From a virus, in the IMG/VR virus record IMGVR_UViG_3300013120_000767, positions 1 to 64,000 of that record: 64,000 nt of DNA; one strand, written 5' to 3'. The notes below the pieces were generated by a model. The model ran no database searches. It was not told where the DNA came from and was given only the letters and a program-made list of their open reading frames with translations. Every line of letters begins with the position of its first letter. The stretch's first letter is position 1. A program made the position numbers and the translations under genes. Shown piece after piece: positions 23,525-30,891 of this stretch.

Positions 23525-25243
23525 ATGCTCCACAAAGCACTCGACGTCCCCGCCTTTGACGATCACCACCACCAGCGAGTGTTCACCCTGACCGGTTTGG
23601 AAAAGACGGCGGCAGCCCTCCCAGCTGGAGCTAAGTCTCATTTCTCGGCGGCGTTACAGAGCCAGATCAAGTTGATCAAACCGCACCCTGCCTACTCGTA
23701 CATGGTGATCATTCCCATTGGAGCATTCGAGTACTGGGGCCCCAACTCCCGGGGCGACGCTGTCCTGGAGGAGCATCTGGCTCCGACCAACTGGCAGACC
23801 TGTAAAGTATATGCTAAGCGCCCCTATGGGTACCGTACGTTCCTCAATGGGAAGTTTTTTGCCCACCACAAGAACAAGCCGCAAAAGGGGCATCCGGTCT
23901 ACGGCGACGTCATTTTCACCAACTACAACTGGGGGATGCACTGGATTGAGCTGCTGGTCAAAGTCTTCCGAGAGCCGCTGGCCAAGGACCACCCGGACAT
24001 CTTGAATTGGATTGACAGCGGTCATCCCTTCGACGTGTCCATGGGGATGTACGCTGTTGCTGACGTCTGCCCGATTTGTGGGAATACTCGGCGCCACCAC
24101 GAGGACCCGGCGTGTTTGCACATCAATAGGCGGTTCATTGGCACCATCATGCCCAACGGCCGAGTGGCCTGCATGGTCAATCTCTACCCCAAGTTCCATG
24201 ACATCTCGGCAGTGGACGAGGGGGCGGACACCTTAGCGCATGGGCTGCTGAAGGTGGCGGCCAAAGACGGCTCTATGTCTTCGGGAGTACCTGCTTCCCG
24301 CATCCCCAAAGCTCGGGTGACGGCGGCGTTGCGGGAACTGGTGCGCAAGGGCGCCATTGCCAAAGCTGGGAAAGTTCCGGCCCTTCGCAGTTCGTCTCCG
24401 GCGCAGTTGGAGAAGCGCTTCCTCATCAGGAAGATGGCGGAGATGTTCAGCAAGGAAGCCAGCATCGACCCCGGCGCTTTGCTGGCAGCGGGGGACAAGC
24501 ATGGCCCAGGGCTGATCCTCTCCCTCATACGCAACAAGGTTCTGCTTGACCCTCGGGAGTTTACAGCGGCTTTCCTTGGAGCGCAGGGGAAGAGGAAGCA
24601 AGGACTCCTGATAATCAAGAAGCAAGTCATGATTCCGTTTCCTGACGGGGTCACTCCTGTAGAAGTTGACGGTACCGACAAGCCGGGGGTTTCTGCGGAC
24701 AGGCACGTGCAGCGCAAACTGGCGCCGCACCGTTCTATCCTTCCCAAGATTCTACGTGCCCGCCTCCGACGTCTGTTGGACCGCTTGGCGCTGGCGGAGG
24801 AGACTCTCTCCAATACCCGAACGGAGCTGGAGGAGTGGGGGATTGAGAAGAACGCTGAATTGGAGGGGGCCTACCGGAACTACCTGGGCATGATCATGAC
24901 CGCGCCCGATGTAGCTGTTCCTTTGATGGGGGACTCCCCCTACGCCCTGGCCAGCGACCGGGAAGTGTTGGGGATCGAGAAGCAAGCTGGTTTGACGACT
25001 TTGCTGATTGCTCCCAGTCTCACCATCCCCCTGTGGCTTATGGCTCGAACAGCGAGCAAGAACCAGGAAGCGAACGCTGAGCAGTTGGCGCTCTTGGCGG
25101 CATTGGCGGGGGCACGAAGCAAAGGCCCCCGAGTGACAGTCATCAATCCCCCACCTATGCCTGACCTGCGGCCGACGGCCCTGCCTTACGCCTTGCTCCA
25201 CAGCCTGGCCAACGACCCGGAATTGCGGGAAGAGGGGGAGTAA
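23525..25243 (+). CDS. Prohead maturation protease fused to core-like domain
   Basis: A 572-residue protein. Residues about 50-245 resemble phage prohead serine proteases of the U9/U35 (HK97/T4 gp21) type: catalytic His candidates in FFAHHKN (114/115), Ser172 in FDVSMGM, a zinc-like CPICGN...CLHI (Cys182, Cys185, Cys197) and PKFHDISAVDEGAD, a characteristic segment at the end of the domain. The domain is bracketed by GLEKTA (24-29) and GLLKVA (240-245), exactly where self-cleavage would release it. The remaining 325 residues hold FSKEAS, GIEKNAEL and GIEKQAGL, so they may be a core or scaffold part cut into pieces. It would process core proteins and capsid precursor inside the prohead. The family call comes from conserved blocks, not a search. 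Confidence 0.8.
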   Translation: MLHKALDVPAFDDHHHQRVFTLTGLEKTAAALPAGAKSHFSAALQSQIKLIKPHPAYSYMVIIPIGAFEYWGPNSRGDAVLEEHLAPTNWQTCKVYAKRPYGYRTFLNGKFFAHHKNKPQKGHPVYGDVIFTNYNWGMHWIELLVKVFREPLAKDHPDILNWIDSGHPFDVSMGMYAVADVCPICGNTRRHHEDPACLHINRRFIGTIMPNGRVACMVNLYPKFHDISAVDEGADTLAHGLLKVAAKDGSMSSGVPASRIPKARVTAALRELVRKGAIAKAGKVPALRSSSPAQLEKRFLIRKMAEMFSKEASIDPGALLAAGDKHGPGLILSLIRNKVLLDPREFTAAFLGAQGKRKQGLLIIKKQVMIPFPDGVTPVEVDGTDKPGVSADRHVQRKLAPHRSILPKILRARLRRLLDRLALAEETLSNTRTELEEWGIEKNAELEGAYRNYLGMIMTAPDVAVPLMGDSPYALASDREVLGIEKQAGLTTLLIAPSLTIPLWLMARTASKNQEANAEQLALLAALAGARSKGPRVTVINPPPMPDLRPTALPYALLHSLANDPELREEGE

Positions 25244-25244
25244 C

Positions 25245-25565
25245 GTGGACCCTTTCGTCGCCGGCTTCATGGCTGCCCTGGAAGACGGGTTGGATAAGGA
25301 GGGCATGGCCCGCATGGTAGCTCAAACTCCGGGGCTGCGGGCGGTAGCTATGGGCAAAGAGCGGATGGGCGCCGGAGGCGCCCGAATACCTTCCATCATA
25401 GCAGGCACTCGAGCCGGCCCGAAAGTGCTCAGGCCACGAGTTCAGAAGCCGGCAGGGGGCCTCTTGAGCAATATTCGTCGCGGAACTACGCAGCAAACCG
25501 GGCTCAACCCTAAGGCCAAAGCCGAAAGGATGGGGTTGACTGCAAAACCAAAGATGGGGCAATAA
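25245..25565 (+). CDS. Small putative core protein
   Basis: A 106-residue protein starting with GTG one base after the protease stop, with GGGGGAG upstream. It opens MDPFVAGFMAALEDGLDKEG, which resembles the GF...DGLEK segment of the neighbouring cleaved proteins, although the Ala is replaced (DKEGMA). The body is basic (KAKAERMGLTAKPK). The frame continues for 38 further sense codons after its TAA (see 25566). Confidence 0.6.
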   Translation: MDPFVAGFMAALEDGLDKEGMARMVAQTPGLRAVAMGKERMGAGGARIPSIIAGTRAGPKVLRPRVQKPAGGLLSNIRRGTTQQTGLNPKAKAERMGLTAKPKMGQ

Positions 25566-25682
25566 GCGCCTACGAGAATTTGGGCCGGGAGCGAGTTTGC
25601 CAAGATCCTTAAAAGAGTACGCGGGCGCCCGCATCCGTGGGTGACGTCCGCGTTCCAGAAAGTGCGCCTGCGAGCTAAGTAA
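25566..25682 (+). other. In-frame coding-like extension after TAA stop
   Basis: Directly after the TAA at 25563-25565 the same frame stays open for 38 codons (APTRIWAGSEFAKILKRVRG, then RPHPWVTSAFQ and KVRLRAK) and stops at TAA 25680-25682. Composition fits the basic neighbours. It may be a severed C terminus, a readthrough product, or chance. The perfect palindrome GCGGGCGCCCGC at 25621-25632 lies inside. Confidence 0.35.
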
Positions 25683-25716
25683 TTCTCCCCCCGTTTACTT
25701 TTTTGCAAGTTTTTCC

Positions 25717-25745
25717 TTGCGCTGACTTCCTCAGCAGGTTATACA
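25717..25745 (+). promoter_or_regulatory. Putative promoter before core/capsid genes
   Basis: TTGCGC, a 17-base spacer and TATACA lie about 77 bases before the acidic core protein gene. The surrounding 25683-25822 stretch is otherwise non-coding and AT-richer than the genome, with T runs at 25696-25716. Confidence 0.55.
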
Positions 25746-25822
25746 TTAGGAGTAAGGCGAGCATTTACGGATGCTAAGACCCACCTTGGTCAAACCAACA
25801 GAACATGTCAGGAGGAGTGAAG

Positions 25823-26455
25823 ATGAAAATCACAGAGAAGGACATCATTGAGGCCCTTCAGGCGGCGGACACCGAGCCCGCGGCCGACGAGGAAACAGGG
25901 CTCGAAGGCACCCTGGAGAAGGTAGCAAGCGTCCAGGAAGTGCTGGGTGAGGACGATATGTCCCTGGCCGACCTGGACGACGAGGAAGCCCTCGAGGCCC
26001 TTGCCGCTGCCGGCATCCCGGAAGAGGAAGCCATGGAGCTGGTCGAGGCCCTGATGGAAATCCTGGGTGAGGGCGAGGCGGAAGAGGGCGTTGACAAGGA
26101 GGCGGCTCAGGAAGAGATGTTTGGCATGGGCTACGCCTATGGCAAGGGCTTCCAGGCAGCGCTCGACGAGGGTGCTGCGGCCGACGAAGGCGTGGAGAAG
26201 CAGGCCGCCAGCGCACGGGTTCAGGCCCTCAAGGCGCAGCTCTTCGGTGAGAAGCAGAAGGGCAAGCTGGGTAAGTACAAGGCCCGGATGGCGAGGCGGC
26301 AGGCGCTGAAAGGCAAGGCCTCCGCCCTGCTCGGCAAGGCCAAGAGCAAGCTCGGAGCGGCCGGGAAGCTCGGCCTGAAGCACAAAGGCAAGATTGGCAT
26401 CGGCGCCCTCCTGGCGGCGTTGGCAGGCACCGGCGGCTACGCTGCCGGCAAGTAG
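25823..26455 (+). CDS. Acidic/basic bipartite core (scaffold) protein
   Basis: A 210-residue protein starting MKITEKDIIEAL, with AGGAGG seven bases upstream. Residues 1 to about 105 are very acidic and helical (DDEEALEALAAAGIPEEEA), and residues about 140-195 very basic (KGKLGKYKARMARRQ). Three sites of the shared motif divide it: TLEKVASV (about 30-37), GVDKEAAQ (about 90-97) and GVEKQAAS (about 126-133). The C terminus is hydrophobic (GIGALLAALAGTGGYAAG). This is the profile of a prohead core protein: an acidic scaffold part degraded at maturation and a basic part kept with the DNA. It lies just upstream of the capsid gene, as expected. Confidence 0.7.
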   Translation: MKITEKDIIEALQAADTEPAADEETGLEGTLEKVASVQEVLGEDDMSLADLDDEEALEALAAAGIPEEEAMELVEALMEILGEGEAEEGVDKEAAQEEMFGMGYAYGKGFQAALDEGAAADEGVEKQAASARVQALKAQLFGEKQKGKLGKYKARMARRQALKGKASALLGKAKSKLGAAGKLGLKHKGKIGIGALLAALAGTGGYAAGK

Positions 26456-26488
26456 CAGGCGCCTGTTGCAGAAACTCACGTGACGGAT

Positions 26489-26506
26489 GGGGGCCTTAGG
26501 GCCCCC
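26489..26506 (+). terminator. Hairpin between core protein genes
   Basis: GGGGGCC and GGCCCCC pair over seven bases with the loop TTAG. The following TCTGTCC is only weakly T-rich, so this may attenuate rather than end transcription. Confidence 0.4.
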
Positions 26507-26533
26507 TCTGTCCACGGAGAAGGAGGAGCCCCG

Positions 26534-26800
26534 ATGACCCTGGAAGAACTGTACCAGCAAGGCTTCCAAGACGGCCTGGAAAAAGTCGCTGAGGCAGAGG
26601 ACGAAGGCATCGAAGCGCAGGCGGGGTGGCTGAAGACCCTGAAAGCGAAGCGAGCCAAAGGCCTCCTGGCGCTGGCGAAGAAGAAGGGCGCCAAGGTAGG
26701 CTTCAAAGACCTCAGCGCCGGCCGCAAGGTCGGCGGGCTGGGGGCGCTCCTAGCGGCCGCAGTAGGCGGCCGCGGACTCGGCAAGAAACGGGCAGCATAG
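26534..26800 (+). CDS. Small internal head protein with GFQDGLEKVA
   Basis: An 88-residue protein starting MTLEELYQQGFQDGLEKVAEA, with AAGGAGGAG before the ATG. The motif GFQDGLEKVA (10-19) is nearly identical to GFQDSLEKVA of the sigma-like protein at 53565. After an acidic linker the rest is basic (KTLKAKRAKGLLALAKKKG) with a Gly/Ala tail. Most likely a virion protein whose N-terminal 17-18 residues act as a core-targeting propeptide. Confidence 0.7.
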   Translation: MTLEELYQQGFQDGLEKVAEAEDEGIEAQAGWLKTLKAKRAKGLLALAKKKGAKVGFKDLSAGRKVGGLGALLAAAVGGRGLGKKRAA

Positions 26801-26812
26801 GAGGGTAGTCCC

Positions 26813-27226
26813 ATGAGGAAGACGCTGACAGAATTGCTCCTCGACCGTAACCCGGTGGAGGTGGCTGATGCCATAGTTGGCGCCTCTCGTGAGGACAGGG
26901 AAGAAGGCATCGAAAAGAACGCGACCATAGACGATGCTCTTTCCACCCTGGGAATCGAGGCTGATTTGGGCGGGTCCGAGAGTGGCCTTGACCCTGAGCA
27001 CCTGGAGAAGGTTGCTTCGGCAGTCGAACGGGTGGTGGGCGCCCTTTCCTTTGTTCGTCCGGACGTTGAGCTGGAGGACATCTTGTCGGTTGAGGGAAAA
27101 CGGCTTCTGGAAGGGCGCGAGATTCCGCAGTTGGAAGACAGCCCCTTCGAGAAGCAGGCATCCCGCAGAATCACCCCTGCGCTGAAGGAGCGGATCAGGG
27201 CTCACCTGGGGAGGAGGCAGTCATGA
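26813..27226 (+). CDS. Core protein with three EKxA sites
   Basis: A 137-residue acidic protein with GIEKNATI (about 32-39), HLEKVASA (about 63-70) and PFEKQASR (about 111-118). Cutting at all three would leave small peptides, as for T4-type scaffold proteins. The C terminus is basic (LKERIRAHLGRRQ). GGAGGGTAGTCCC precedes the ATG, and the stop overlaps the next start (ATGA). Confidence 0.65.
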   Translation: MRKTLTELLLDRNPVEVADAIVGASREDREEGIEKNATIDDALSTLGIEADLGGSESGLDPEHLEKVASAVERVVGALSFVRPDVELEDILSVEGKRLLEGREIPQLEDSPFEKQASRRITPALKERIRAHLGRRQS

Positions 27227-27543
27227 AGATTTCAGAATTGACCGGCGCCCTGGAGGGGGTCCCTGAGCTGCTCCGTTCGGCAGCCGCTGAGATTCGAGAA
27301 GGTCGGACCGCCCGGACCAAGCTGGAGAAGACTGCAGCGGTGGCTCGGGTGAAAGCCACCTTCTCTGATTCCTCGTCAACAGACGAGGACATCCTGTCCG
27401 AACTTCCGAGGGAGGCCATCGAGAAGTTAGCTGACAGGTTGGCGCCGAGAAGCACACTGGGTGAGGCCAGCGAGGAGGCAAGCTCGCCCGATCGGACCAC
27501 GAGTGACGTGGACTTTCTTGAGAACTTGAGAACATTACAATAG
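27223..27543 (+). CDS. Small core protein with LEKTA site
   Basis: A 106-residue protein with KLEKTAAV (about 33-40) and AIEKLADR (about 64-71). It is acidic and helical, lies in the core gene run immediately before the capsid genes, and is translationally coupled to the previous gene. Probably scaffold or internal peptide precursor. Confidence 0.65.
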   Translation: MKISELTGALEGVPELLRSAAAEIREGRTARTKLEKTAAVARVKATFSDSSSTDEDILSELPREAIEKLADRLAPRSTLGEASEEASSPDRTTSDVDFLENLRTLQ

Positions 27544-27554
27544 GGAGGTAAATC

Positions 27555-28115
27555 ATGCCAGTAACACTTCCCACCCTGAGCAACCAGTTCCCGAACGTAA
27601 TCGTTCGGACCGCCCATCACCTCACGGCGTTCATCGACACCGTGGCGGTGGAGCCGTACAGTTGGGCGTACATTTCGGATGGTGAATGGGTGGAGCTCGA
27701 CGCAACTCTCGACAAGTACAAGGTCCCGGGGGCCGGCGCCGTTCCGGCGGCAGTCGACTTGGCCGCCAAGACCCTGTACTTCGTCACGGGCAAGACTGCC
27801 GAGCCGCCCCGACAGGCGATGACCCGGGAGGTGGAAGATTCCAGCTCCACGACACAGGAAGGGTACCTTCCGGTGTACAAGGGCCATGAGCCGGTCGAGG
27901 TCGACTCGAAGATCTACGACCCGGATGCCGTGGCAACGTGGGCAACCGTTGGAGTAGCCGTGTACGTAGTGAGCATGCTGGACGGGGATGGAAACGCCCG
28001 TGCAGTACTGTCCACCGACGCCACGGGTGACGGTGGTACAAGCGGCCTTGCCATAGGCACACTCATCAAGAACGCCGCCAACAACAACGGCTTTGTCCGT
28101 GTCCAGTTGACATAG
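27555..28115 (+). CDS. Putative capsid decoration protein
   Basis: A 186-residue protein starting MPVTLPTLSNQFPNVI, preceded by GGGAGGTAAATC. It is rich in beta-prone and small residues (WATVGVAVYVVSMLDGDGNARAV), has no EKxA site and sits directly before the major capsid gene. Such genes often encode decoration or head-fibre proteins. The call rests on position and composition. Confidence 0.5.
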   Translation: MPVTLPTLSNQFPNVIVRTAHHLTAFIDTVAVEPYSWAYISDGEWVELDATLDKYKVPGAGAVPAAVDLAAKTLYFVTGKTAEPPRQAMTREVEDSSSTTQEGYLPVYKGHEPVEVDSKIYDPDAVATWATVGVAVYVVSMLDGDGNARAVLSTDATGDGGTSGLAIGTLIKNAANNNGFVRVQLT

Positions 28116-28124
28116 GAGGGGACC

Positions 28125-29282
28125 ATGCTGAGAGATCACGAAATTCGTGAGATGAATGAGCGCTGGGCCGACTCCTTCGACGAACCAGGGGAGGGTCTTG
28201 CCAAGGTGGCTGCGCTGAACAGGCAGTACATCGAAGACCACATTCGGGAAGGTTCATTCCTGGACGCTGTCAAGGAGCCGGAGCCGATCACCAACGAGGA
28301 CTGTGAAAGGTCCGTCAATACCACCTCGCCGATCATCATCGACGAGATCACGGATGGCCAGTGGGGCATGCCGGTGGACTTCACCGGCAGCACTCGGAAT
28401 GAGGCCGTGCGGCAGCCGAAGTATGCCATCACGATCCAGAAGATTCAGACGGCAACTGCGGTGTACGACACGGACGAGATCCGGATGTCCCGGCGACCCA
28501 TCACCAAGCACCTGAAAAGGGACCTGGGCGATGCGTTGGCGGACGCCAAAGACCGCTCCTTCGTGATCAACATCGAGACGGCGGTGTGGTTCCTGTTCAA
28601 GGACTACACGGCGGGGAACGCCGCCAACGGTCTGAACAACACCAACATCGACGACGGCACCGTGACCGAGTACTCAGTCTACAAGAGTGCCGCAGCGAAG
28701 GAGGTGGTGGACGCAGCAGGCGCAGTTGCTGACACCTGGGAAGTGACGCCCTTGCGGAAGACCGACTTCACCGACTTCCAGAACTCGTTCAACACGAATG
28801 AGGGGGAGCAGTTGGTTGGGGCCATTGTGCTCATGACCAACCACGACTTCAATCGTGCCAGCGACTGGACGATTGAGGAAGTGGGGGATGTCACGGTCAA
28901 GAACACGGTGGAGACCACCAAGGGCTACCGCAAGTTCAAGGACATGCGGGTGGTTCGTACGGGCAAGCACCGCTGGCTCCGTCTGGGCAACGTCTACGGC
29001 TTCTCGCCGTGGTCGCACCTGGGTCGTTACTTCCAACTGGAAGGCGTCAAGACCTACCAGGACAAGAGAGGCACCCGGGTCGAGATGTTTGCCTGGATGT
29101 ACATCGGGCTCGGCTTCGGCAATCTGGCTGGGTTGAAGAAGATGGAGTGCTACTCTGCTTCGAGTACCCCGACCTACGAGGACACCGGCTTCGCCGTGGT
29201 CCGCCCAAAGGTTGAGGACGATGTCATCCGGAACAACCGAGTCGACACCGGAGACTGGCTGCCGAGGTTCACCGCCTCATAG
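28125..29282 (+). CDS. Major capsid protein
   Basis: A 385-residue protein in the classic position after protease and core genes, with a strong site (AGGAGGGGACC). The N terminus contains GEGLAKVAALN (22-32), matching the maturation motif and predicting removal of a short acidic propeptide of about 27 residues. What remains has the alternating strand/helix make-up of HK97-fold capsids: an extended N-arm (SPIIIDEITDGQWGMPVDF), a spine helix region (KHLKRDLGDALADAKDR) and beta-rich C-terminal A- and P-domain segments (VRTGKHRWLRLGNVYGFSP). It would form the icosahedral shell. The assignment rests on synteny and features, not on a direct match. Confidence 0.75.
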   Translation: MLRDHEIREMNERWADSFDEPGEGLAKVAALNRQYIEDHIREGSFLDAVKEPEPITNEDCERSVNTTSPIIIDEITDGQWGMPVDFTGSTRNEAVRQPKYAITIQKIQTATAVYDTDEIRMSRRPITKHLKRDLGDALADAKDRSFVINIETAVWFLFKDYTAGNAANGLNNTNIDDGTVTEYSVYKSAAAKEVVDAAGAVADTWEVTPLRKTDFTDFQNSFNTNEGEQLVGAIVLMTNHDFNRASDWTIEEVGDVTVKNTVETTKGYRKFKDMRVVRTGKHRWLRLGNVYGFSPWSHLGRYFQLEGVKTYQDKRGTRVEMFAWMYIGLGFGNLAGLKKMECYSASSTPTYEDTGFAVVRPKVEDDVIRNNRVDTGDWLPRFTAS

Positions 29283-29296
29283 ACGAAGGGGGTGAC

Positions 29297-30136
29297 ATGT
29301 TTCGTCTATTCAAAACCGGAAACCCAAAGCCTGGGAAGGGTAAGTGGAAGCGCTTGCTTACCCTTCCCGGCAGCCCCTTGCGCCCACGGGTCGGGGGTAT
29401 TCTGATTCCCACACGAGGTGTCTCCGTTACGTCGATCTTCATAGCGGACAACGTCACAATCATCAACACGTTGATTCGGGCTGACGCCATCCGCGTTGAG
29501 TACAAAGGGGAGGAGGCACAGCCCCGGCAGTTACTCCATTTGGTGCGGGAAGTGTCGAGTTTGGTGCCCACGTTGAGTCGGGGGGCAGCCCCAAAACTCG
29601 AACTGGAGGAGGTCCCCGCCAAGGAACCTCCAGAAGACTCACCTCCACCGGCGAAGTCGGAGTCGGTTCCTGCCCCCGTGCCAGAGCCGGTGGCGCCTAC
29701 CCCTCCCAAACCCAAGCCCAAACCCAAGCCCAAACCTGAGCCCAAACCTGAGGCCAAGCCTGAGGCCAAGCCTGAGCCCAAGCCTGAGCCCAAGCCTGAG
29801 GCCAAGCCTGAGGCCAAGCCTGAGCCCAAACCTGAATCTGAACCAGGCAAGGGCAAAAAGGGGAAGAAGGGAAAGCGAGCTCGGGACGAGGAGGGGAGAT
29901 ACGCAGGAGACGACCCGGAAACGCCTGATGTGAACGAGGCGTGGGTGGAATCCTCCGAGGAGCAGGCGGATGAGGAGACCCCTATCGTCGCTCCGCCCAA
30001 GCCGCCGCATCGGATGAACAAGGCCGACTTGGTCGACTGGCTTGACCAATGCGGTTATGAGCGGGAGGATTTGGAGGCGATGCGGCGCAACGAACTAGTC
30101 AAGTTTGGTAGGAGGCTGATGCAGAAAGATGGCTAA
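29297..30136 (+). CDS. Lys-Pro repeat protein with C-terminal LEM/SAP-like helix pair
   Basis: A 279-residue protein. Residues 1 to about 85 look folded and beta-rich (VGGILIPTRGVSVTSIFIADN). A long Pro/Lys/Glu repeat follows (PKPKPKPKPEPKPEAKPEAK, about 136-180), then an acidic linker and a C-terminal NKADLVDWLDQCGYEREDL with LEAMRRNELVKFG, a two-helix motif like the LEM/SAP/HeH folds used to contact nucleic acid. It may be a head completion protein with an extended spacer. The first codons contain a 12-bp perfect inverted repeat. Confidence 0.6.
   Translation: MFRLFKTGNPKPGKGKWKRLLTLPGSPLRPRVGGILIPTRGVSVTSIFIADNVTIINTLIRADAIRVEYKGEEAQPRQLLHLVREVSSLVPTLSRGAAPKLELEEVPAKEPPEDSPPPAKSESVPAPVPEPVAPTPPKPKPKPKPKPEPKPEAKPEAKPEPKPEPKPEAKPEAKPEPKPESEPGKGKKGKKGKRARDEEGRYAGDDPETPDVNEAWVESSEEQADEETPIVAPPKPPHRMNKADLVDWLDQCGYEREDLEAMRRNELVKFGRRLMQKDG
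29333..29368 (+). promoter_or_regulatory. 12-bp inverted repeat after capsid gene
   Basis: GGGAAGGGTAAG and CTTACCCTTCCC are perfectly complementary over 12 bases, separated by a 12-base loop that itself contains AAGCGCTT. It lies in codons 13-24 of the gene after the capsid gene and could limit translation or transcription downstream of the abundant capsid message. Confidence 0.5.
29706..29841 (+). repeat. Coding tandem repeat (Pro-Lys/Pro-Glu)
   Basis: Degenerate 6- and 12-base units of the type CCCAAACCCAAG and GCCTGAGGCCAA encode KPKP, KPEP and KPEA repeats. It is a protein-level low-complexity spacer. Confidence 0.8.
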
Positions 30137-30431
30137 GCGGGACGAACCTATCCAGTTGTGGAACCATGGCAATTTTCCTCTCATGGTGAAGGGGGGGATG
30201 ATCCCCCCTGGTGGGTCCTTTTGGACAACCAGGGGCGAAGCTGCCCGGTACACCACCAAGAAGCTGCAACCGCACCCTCCGGCTGCTGAAGTTGTTGAAG
30301 CGCCTGCACGGAAAAAATCGACCCCCCTCCCCGAAGCGGAAGAGCCTGGAAAGAAAGCCCCCTCCAGACAAAGCAAACCCCGAAAGAGAAAAAAGCCCCC
30401 GGCGAAAAAGAAGGTTCCCGAGGAGGGGTAA
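30129..30431 (+). CDS. Small basic head/connector protein
   Basis: A 100-residue protein. The first 45 residues look folded (PIQLWNHGNFPLMVKGGMIP), the rest is Lys/Pro rich and disordered (KPRKRKKPPAKKKVPEEG), like the tail of the preceding protein. It overlaps the preceding gene by eight bases. Unknown; a small head-surface or completion protein is likely. Confidence 0.6.
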   Translation: MAKRDEPIQLWNHGNFPLMVKGGMIPPGGSFWTTRGEAARYTTKKLQPHPPAAEVVEAPARKKSTPLPEAEEPGKKAPSRQSKPRKRKKPPAKKKVPEEG

Positions 30432-30887
30432 ATGTCCACGGATAGCCCCCTCCAGAGCTACGTTGAAGCCGTCAAGGCGACAATGCGGGACCGGCCCGAT
30501 CTGAACGCCCTTATTGAGGGGGAGGAGCACAAGGATGAAGACCGCGTAAAAGCACTGGAAGAGGCACTCGACTGGTTGAACAGCACCCCCCCGCTTACCG
30601 AGTATACTTTCGTGGACTGCCCGTTCCGTAGGTACCTCATCGATTTAAGCATCATCCGTCTTTTGCGCAGCCTGTTGTACTTGTTGGAGCGGAACGCCCT
30701 AGAGGTGTCAGACCCTGGGGGAGTGGCGGCGACTAAGACGCAGCGGGACTACATTCGGAGGACCATTCAGGAACTGCGGGCCGAGGTCCTCCCGGAGCTG
30801 AAAGAGGCGAAGAAGGCACGAGCATTGATGGACTCCATCGCGTACTCGGGCTCAGTGGGCAGCTCGTACTACGGAAACAATTGGTGA
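30432..30887 (+). CDS. Putative head-tail connector protein
   Basis: A 151-residue mainly helical protein (LQSYVEAVKATMRDR, LIDLSIIRLLRSLLYLLERN) starting immediately after the previous stop, with GAGGAGGGGTAA upstream. Size, helicity and position between capsid and tail genes fit an adaptor or completion protein of the head-tail joint. No sequence signature proves it. Confidence 0.5.
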   Translation: MSTDSPLQSYVEAVKATMRDRPDLNALIEGEEHKDEDRVKALEEALDWLNSTPPLTEYTFVDCPFRRYLIDLSIIRLLRSLLYLLERNALEVSDPGGVAATKTQRDYIRRTIQELRAEVLPELKEAKKARALMDSIAYSGSVGSSYYGNNW

Positions 30888-30891
30888 TGAA

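Noticed and set aside
26480-26533. Earlier ATG start for the 88-residue head protein
   Set aside because: It would start just before the 26489-26506 hairpin and translate through it, while a strong AAGGAGGAG site precedes the ATG at 26534.
29706-29841. Short repeats resembling a CRISPR array
   Set aside because: They are degenerate 6-12 base units in frame with Pro-Lys codons, with no conserved repeats or spacers.
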